A stretch of DNA of 64,000 nucleotides from Nocardioides aromaticivorans (GTDB lineage: Bacteria > Actinomycetota > Actinomycetes > Propionibacteriales > Nocardioidaceae). Below are positions 60,226-64,000 of the stretch, piece after piece. The first letter of the stretch is position 1, and each line of letters begins with the position of its first letter. Position numbers and translations under genes: made by a program. The notes beneath the pieces are model-generated. The model saw only the letters and a program-made list of their open reading frames with translations, was not told the origin of the DNA and made no database searches. The stretch spans positions 1,364,001 to 1,428,000 of the forward strand of contig NZ_JACBZM010000001.1 in assembly GCF_013408525.1 (NCBI RefSeq), written 5' to 3'.

Positions 60226-60785
60226 GTCTTGCGCGAGCGCGTCTCCGCTCCGGCAGGGGGCAGCAAGCTGCCGTCGCTACGCTCCCGCCGCGCTGCCGCG
60301 CCGTTGGTCTTGCGCGAGCGCGGCTTCGCCGCAGGGCGGGCAGCAAGCTGCCGGTGACGGCTCTCGCCGCGCTGCCGCGCCGCAGTTGACCGCCGTAGGT
60401 CAAGACCTGGCATGGCGGCAAGCCGACAGTTCCCGAGCGGGTGCGCGAGCGCGTCTTCGCCTTGTCTTGCGCGAGCGCGTCTCCGCTCCGGCAGGGGGCA
60501 GCAAGCTGCCGTCGCTACGCTCCCGCCGCGCTGCCGCGCCGTTGGTCTTGCGCGAGCGCGGCTTCGCCGCAGGGCGGGCAGCAAGCTGCCGGTGACGGCT
60601 CTCGCCGCGCTGCCGCGCCGTTGGTCTTGCGCGAGCGCGGCTTCGCCGCAGGGCGGGCAGCAAGCTGCCGGTGACGGCTCTCGCCGCGCTGCCGCGCCGC
60701 AGTCGACCTCCGTAGGTCAAGACCTGGCATGGCGGCAAGCCGACAGCTCCCGAGCGGGTGCGCGAGCCCGGCTTCGCCGGCTTGG
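60226..60785. repeat. GC-rich direct-repeat array (about 80-bp units)
   Basis: Units A, B and C in the order A-B-C-A-B-B-C. A (60226, 60464) and B (60307, 60545, 60624) are 76-81 bp, share GTCTTGCGCGAGCGCG and a core hairpin GGCAGC-AA-GCTGCC, and end CGCGCTGCCGCGCCG. C (60383 and 60700) is different, beginning CAGT(T/C)GAC and reading GTAGGTCAAGACCTGGCATG, whose first part GTCAAGACCTGGC contains its own dyad. The A-to-A distance is 238 bp. No convincing gene overlaps it: open frames here are low-complexity shadows. The 60224-60848 gap holds nothing else recognised. Confidence 0.85.
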
Positions 60786-60848
60786 GACCCGGTCTCGACT
60801 TCGGGCCCGTTCGCTCAGCCCCTCTGCTGAGCCACCGATGCGGCTGGC

Positions 60849-63455
60849 ATGCGCCGTGTCCTGCTCGCCCTCGCCCTCGGGTTCGCCCTCGTCGTACCGG
60901 CCGTCACGGGGATGTCCGGGGCGCCCACCCAGGAGGAGCGCTGCCCCACGAGTGACACGCTCGACTGGACGCTTCCCGGCGCCTGCCAGCACGTCGACGA
61001 GGCGCCGCCGGGCGTGGACCCCACCCAGCCGGTCTCGACGGCCGAGCTGAGGCAGCGTGACGGCGGCGGTGCCGAGGCGTACGCCGCGGCCGAGGAGCTC
61101 GGCGTGCCCGCGCCGGCCCAGGCGGCGGCCGCCAGCCCGGCCGTGACCTGCGAGGGCGATGGCAGCAGCGGCTACCGCACCCAGGCGATGTACGTCGTCG
61201 AGGCCGGTCGGACGAACCGGTTCGCCGCACTGCAGGCGAGCTTCCAGCTCTGGGCGGCCGGCGTCGACGACGTGATGAACCGCTCGGCGGCCCTGACCGG
61301 CGGGGTCCGGCACGTCCGCTTCGTCACCGACGCCGCCGGCGGCACCTGTGTCGCACGGGTGCTCAACGTGACCGTGCCGGCCGGCTCGATGACCTCCTTC
61401 GGCGCGACCGTCTCGGCGGTGCAGGCGCTCGGCTACACCGACCCCGCCCGCAAGTACCTGATGTGGACCGACGCGACCGTCCTGTGCGGGGTGGCGTCGA
61501 TGTACCCGAACGACGCCGACGGGCAGGGCAACCCCAACAACGGCAGCTACGCGCAGTACGCCCGCATAGACGCGGGCTGCTGGGGCTTCGGCGACGGCGC
61601 CGCCCAGCACTCGGTCGAGGCGCACGAGCTGCTCCACACGCTCGGTGGCGTCATGAGCACCGCCCCGCACGGCACCCGCGCCGGCCACTGCTGGGACGAG
61701 TCGGACACGATGTGCTACGCCGACGGCGGCGGGTTCGCGATGCAGCAGGTGTGCCCGGCCGAGCGGGAGTACCTCCTCGACTGCAACAACGACGACTACT
61801 ACTCGACGTACCCGGACCCGGGCAGCTGGCTCGACGGCCACTGGAACGCTGCCGACTCGCGGTTCCTGATCGGCGGCGGCAACGGGAGCGGCGGCGGGAC
61901 GCCCGGTGCGCCGACCGTGCTCGGGGCATCGATCGCGGTCAACAACCCGGCGGTCCCCGGTCTCGGCACCCAGGCGTCGGTGACGCCGTCCCTCCCGACC
62001 GGTCGCACGGTGACGGGCGTGCAGTGGAGGTCGGCGAAGGCGGACTGCACCTTCACGGCCCCGACCGCGCTGCAGACCGAGGTGGCCTGCAACGCCACCA
62101 CCAGCACCGCGACGACCGTCACCGCGACGATCACCGACTCGACCGGTGCCACGAAGTCGGTGACCAGCCCGCTGACCTTCGCGACGGGCACCGCCCGGCC
62201 GGTGACGATCGCGCTCGGCGCGGCGGGCCAGTCCCCCGCCGACGGCGGCACCGCCGCCGTGTGCACCGGCGCTGCGTTCCCGCTCACCGCCACGGTCGTC
62301 GACACCGCGAGCGGCCGGCCGGTCAAGGGCCTGGCGACCTCGCTGACCAAGCAGACCGCGACGATGACGGCGCCGGCCAGCGCGGGCGCCCCTGTCACCG
62401 CGACGACCGGCATCGCGACCCAGCCCCAGACGGCCACCGTCAGCACGACCTACCGCGGCCGCACCACCGCCGGCACCGTGTACGCCGCCGCCGGGCCGGC
62501 GACCCTCGTCGCGTCCCCGGCCCGGTGCACCACCTCGGCGACGGCGGAGCTGGCCGAGGACAGCGTCTGGTACGGCGACCCGGTCACCCTCTCCGGCACC
62601 CTCACCGCCACGGCGGGCGGCGCCACCGTGGTGCCGTCGGGCGTGAGCCTGGCGGCGCGGCTCACCACGCCGGCCGGCAAGGTGCTCTCCCTCGGCACCG
62701 CGAAGACCACCACGGACGGGACGTTCTCGCTCGCCGTGAAGCCCACCGCGACCGGCACCGTGAGCGTGTCGCTGCCCGCGGGGACGTCGTACACGGGGGC
62801 GACGGCGGACGCCGGGACGATCACCGTGGAGGTGCCGGCGACGCTGGTCACCGGCGCGGTCGACAAGACCGACGTCGGCTACGGCCAGTCGGTCGTGGTG
62901 ACCGGGACGCTGCGCCGCGACGCCGGCGGCACGGAGACACCGCTGGCGAGCAAGTCGGTCAGCGTCCTCGTCACGCCTCCGGGCGGCACCGCGGTGCGGG
63001 TCGGCTCGGGGACGACGAAGGCCGACGGCACCTTCACCGCGACGGTCGCGCTCAAGGTGAGCGGCGCCCTGTCCGTGTCGTTCGCGGGCACCACCGGCCA
63101 GCCGGCGGCCAGCGCCTCCGTCGGGACGGTCACCGCCGGGACCTGGGCCACGGCGGTCACCGCCAGCGCCTCGGCCTCCTCCGTCGCGGCGGGCGGGTCG
63201 GTGACGATCTCGGGCAGCGTCGCCCGGACCTACGCCGGCGCCACGTCGCCGGCGTCCGGCGTGCGCGTGAAGGTGACCTTCAAGGCGACCGGGAGCAGCA
63301 CGACCACGCTGGTGTCGTCGGTGACGACGACGGCGACCGGGACCTTCACCGCACGGGTGTTCCCCAAGGCGAGCGGGACCTGGACGGTCACGCTCTCGGA
63401 CGTGCCGGGCTACGCCAACGACAGCAGCGACCCGTTGACGGTGTCGGTCAGCTGA
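60849..63455 (+). CDS. Secreted zinc-metalloprotease-like protein with Ig-like repeats
   Basis: 868 residues. Signal peptide MRRVLLALALGFALVVPAVT. A catalytic-like domain (about 80-350) carries the zinc motif HELLHTLGG (His259, Glu260, His263) and a later GHCWDESDTMCY, which could supply a Met-turn; nearby His274 and the DTMCY region replace the usual third His spacing. Residues about 360-868 are Thr/Ser/Ala/Val-rich beta repeats, probably several Ig-like domains (for example YGDPVTLSGTLTATAGGATV; YGQSVVVTGTLRRDAGGTET). No cell-wall sorting signal is evident. Substrate unknown; a surface or secreted peptidase is the best reading. Confidence 0.72.
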   Translation: MRRVLLALALGFALVVPAVTGMSGAPTQEERCPTSDTLDWTLPGACQHVDEAPPGVDPTQPVSTAELRQRDGGGAEAYAAAEELGVPAPAQAAAASPAVTCEGDGSSGYRTQAMYVVEAGRTNRFAALQASFQLWAAGVDDVMNRSAALTGGVRHVRFVTDAAGGTCVARVLNVTVPAGSMTSFGATVSAVQALGYTDPARKYLMWTDATVLCGVASMYPNDADGQGNPNNGSYAQYARIDAGCWGFGDGAAQHSVEAHELLHTLGGVMSTAPHGTRAGHCWDESDTMCYADGGGFAMQQVCPAEREYLLDCNNDDYYSTYPDPGSWLDGHWNAADSRFLIGGGNGSGGGTPGAPTVLGASIAVNNPAVPGLGTQASVTPSLPTGRTVTGVQWRSAKADCTFTAPTALQTEVACNATTSTATTVTATITDSTGATKSVTSPLTFATGTARPVTIALGAAGQSPADGGTAAVCTGAAFPLTATVVDTASGRPVKGLATSLTKQTATMTAPASAGAPVTATTGIATQPQTATVSTTYRGRTTAGTVYAAAGPATLVASPARCTTSATAELAEDSVWYGDPVTLSGTLTATAGGATVVPSGVSLAARLTTPAGKVLSLGTAKTTTDGTFSLAVKPTATGTVSVSLPAGTSYTGATADAGTITVEVPATLVTGAVDKTDVGYGQSVVVTGTLRRDAGGTETPLASKSVSVLVTPPGGTAVRVGSGTTKADGTFTATVALKVSGALSVSFAGTTGQPAASASVGTVTAGTWATAVTASASASSVAAGGSVTISGSVARTYAGATSPASGVRVKVTFKATGSSTTTLVSSVTTTATGTFTARVFPKASGTWTVTLSDVPGYANDSSDPLTVSVS

Positions 63456-63479
63456 GCGCCGGCGCCGGGCCGAGGCCGG

Positions 63480-64000
63480 TCAGGCGACGTCGTCGAGCTG
63501 CTTGCCGAGCTTCTTCTTGAGCTTGCGGCGCTTGCGGTCGAGCTCCTCGAGCCGGACCTCGAGCGAGGCGTTGCGGCGGGCGAGCCGCTCGAGCTCGCGC
63601 CGGGCGTCCGGCAGGGACTGCACGACCGGCGTGGCGTTGGGGACCGCGTCGAGCCGGAGCGACGTCGTACCGAAGCCGACGAGCCTGCCGAACGCCTTCC
63701 AGACGTCGGCCGGCTCCATGCCGTCGGTCTCGACCACGTGGAGGCGCTCCGGCTTCCGGACGGCGGCGGACCAGCGGCCGACGGTGGCGGCCTCGTCGTC
63801 GTTGCCGGTCGTCACCACGACGTGCACCTGGTGGCCGGCGAGCGCGTCGACGAGGAGCGCGACCTGCTCGGTCGTCGCGGAGGCCAGCAGGGCCTGGCTG
63901 AAGACGAGGTCGGCCCTCGTCCTCTGCGCGCGCCGGACGAGCCGGGTCCACTGGCCCTCGACGTCGGCGCGCTTGAGGCCCCAGGCCTTGTGGGAGCGGG
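63480..64000 (-). CDS. Unknown protein, C-terminal part (cut by window edge)
   Basis: The frame is open to the window edge; 173 codons are visible. Reading in from the edge: SHKAWGLKRADVEGQWTRLV, RTRADLVFSQALLASATTEQ, then GHQVHVVVTTGNDDEAATVG. The last 50 residues form a charged coiled coil (RRELERLARRNASLEVRLEE, ELDRKRRKLKKKLGKQL). An internal GTG at 63827 would give a 115-residue protein, but the preceding codons read as coding, so a longer gene is more likely. The family is not recognised; a sulfotransferase-like N-terminus is a guess. Confidence 0.55.
   Translation of the reverse strand, partial: RSHKAWGLKRADVEGQWTRLVRRAQRTRADLVFSQALLASATTEQVALLVDALAGHQVHVVVTTGNDDEAATVGRWSAAVRKPERLHVVETDGMEPADVWKAFGRLVGFGTTSLRLDAVPNATPVVQSLPDARRELERLARRNASLEVRLEELDRKRRKLKKKLGKQLDDVA

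Noticed and set aside
60226..60785. CRISPR array
   Set aside because: Units of 76-81 bp abut each other without unique spacers, have internal hairpins, and no cas genes are near.
60224..60848. Open frames across the repeat array on both strands
   Set aside because: They translate the same low-complexity repeat (Arg/Ala/Ser-rich) several times and have no ribosome site or conserved fold.

Overview
The window is GC-rich chromosomal DNA from an actinobacterium. I infer Nocardioides or a close relative in the Propionibacteriales. Supporting signs are a dnaK-grpE-dnaJ-hspR operon with HAIR operators, F420-type oxidoreductases, a mycothiol-dependent-enzyme family protein, DUF6230/DUF6114 genes, a FadE5-type acyl-CoA dehydrogenase, many GTG starts and many ATGA/GTGA gene overlaps. 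No rRNA, tRNA, CRISPR array, insertion sequence or prophage was recognised. The gene at each window edge is cut: clpB on the left and an unknown gene on the right.

Layout. 1-4157: stress and envelope genes (clpB, an Abi-alpha-like gene, a DUF445 membrane protein, signal peptidase I). 4365-8602: a tightly coupled six-gene operon of DUF6230 secreted proteins and DUF6114 membrane proteins, the best candidate here for an undescribed system. 8776-12866: the HspR heat-shock operon; HAIR sites lie in front of both dnaK and clpB. 13104-16912: two LuxR-type TPR regulators around an unknown gene. 17639-26218: a catabolic block (SnoaL-like, F420/deazaflavin, LLM, DUF1214-like, aldo/keto reductase, SDR, sulfotransferase-like, VOC, P450). 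Two of its promoters carry sites matching the KstR operator consensus TNNAACNNGTTNNA, which suggests steroid or related lipid catabolism. 26259-32251: a large ATPase-LuxR regulator, a nitroreductase and an ABC exporter. 32277-33557: a PD-(D/E)XK-like gene framed by two identical 25-bp-arm palindromes. 33574-37442: a two-component system divergent from an ion-transport operon. 37459-41290: a PucR regulator, PHA synthase and PHA depolymerase. 41291-51265: small conserved genes, two CoA-ester lyases, a PucR/SGNH-lipoprotein operon, a desaturase with its reductase, and a crotonase. 51368-57586: small proteins, a membrane glycosyltransferase, an SDR, a DinB-fold protein, an ArsR-SRPBCC regulator and its SRPBCC partner. 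57694-64000: FadE5-type dehydrogenase, Rrf2 regulator, a repeat array, a secreted metalloprotease-like protein and the truncated last gene.

How it fits together. Lipid metabolism dominates: beta-oxidation-type enzymes, CoA-ester lyases, desaturation and PHA turnover. I see two candidate regulons. One is the KstR-like pair at 18586 and 21671. The other is a shared site, GTTACTGGCGGGTAG-like, in front of the CoA-ester lyase pair, the crotonase and the FadE5-type gene. Several of these promoters look leaderless, with a TANNNT -10 hexamer about 6-8 nt before the start codon. Intergenic regions are rich in long-arm palindromes, two of which occur as near-identical pairs, and in a larger GC-rich repeat family present at 23.7 kb and 60.2 kb.
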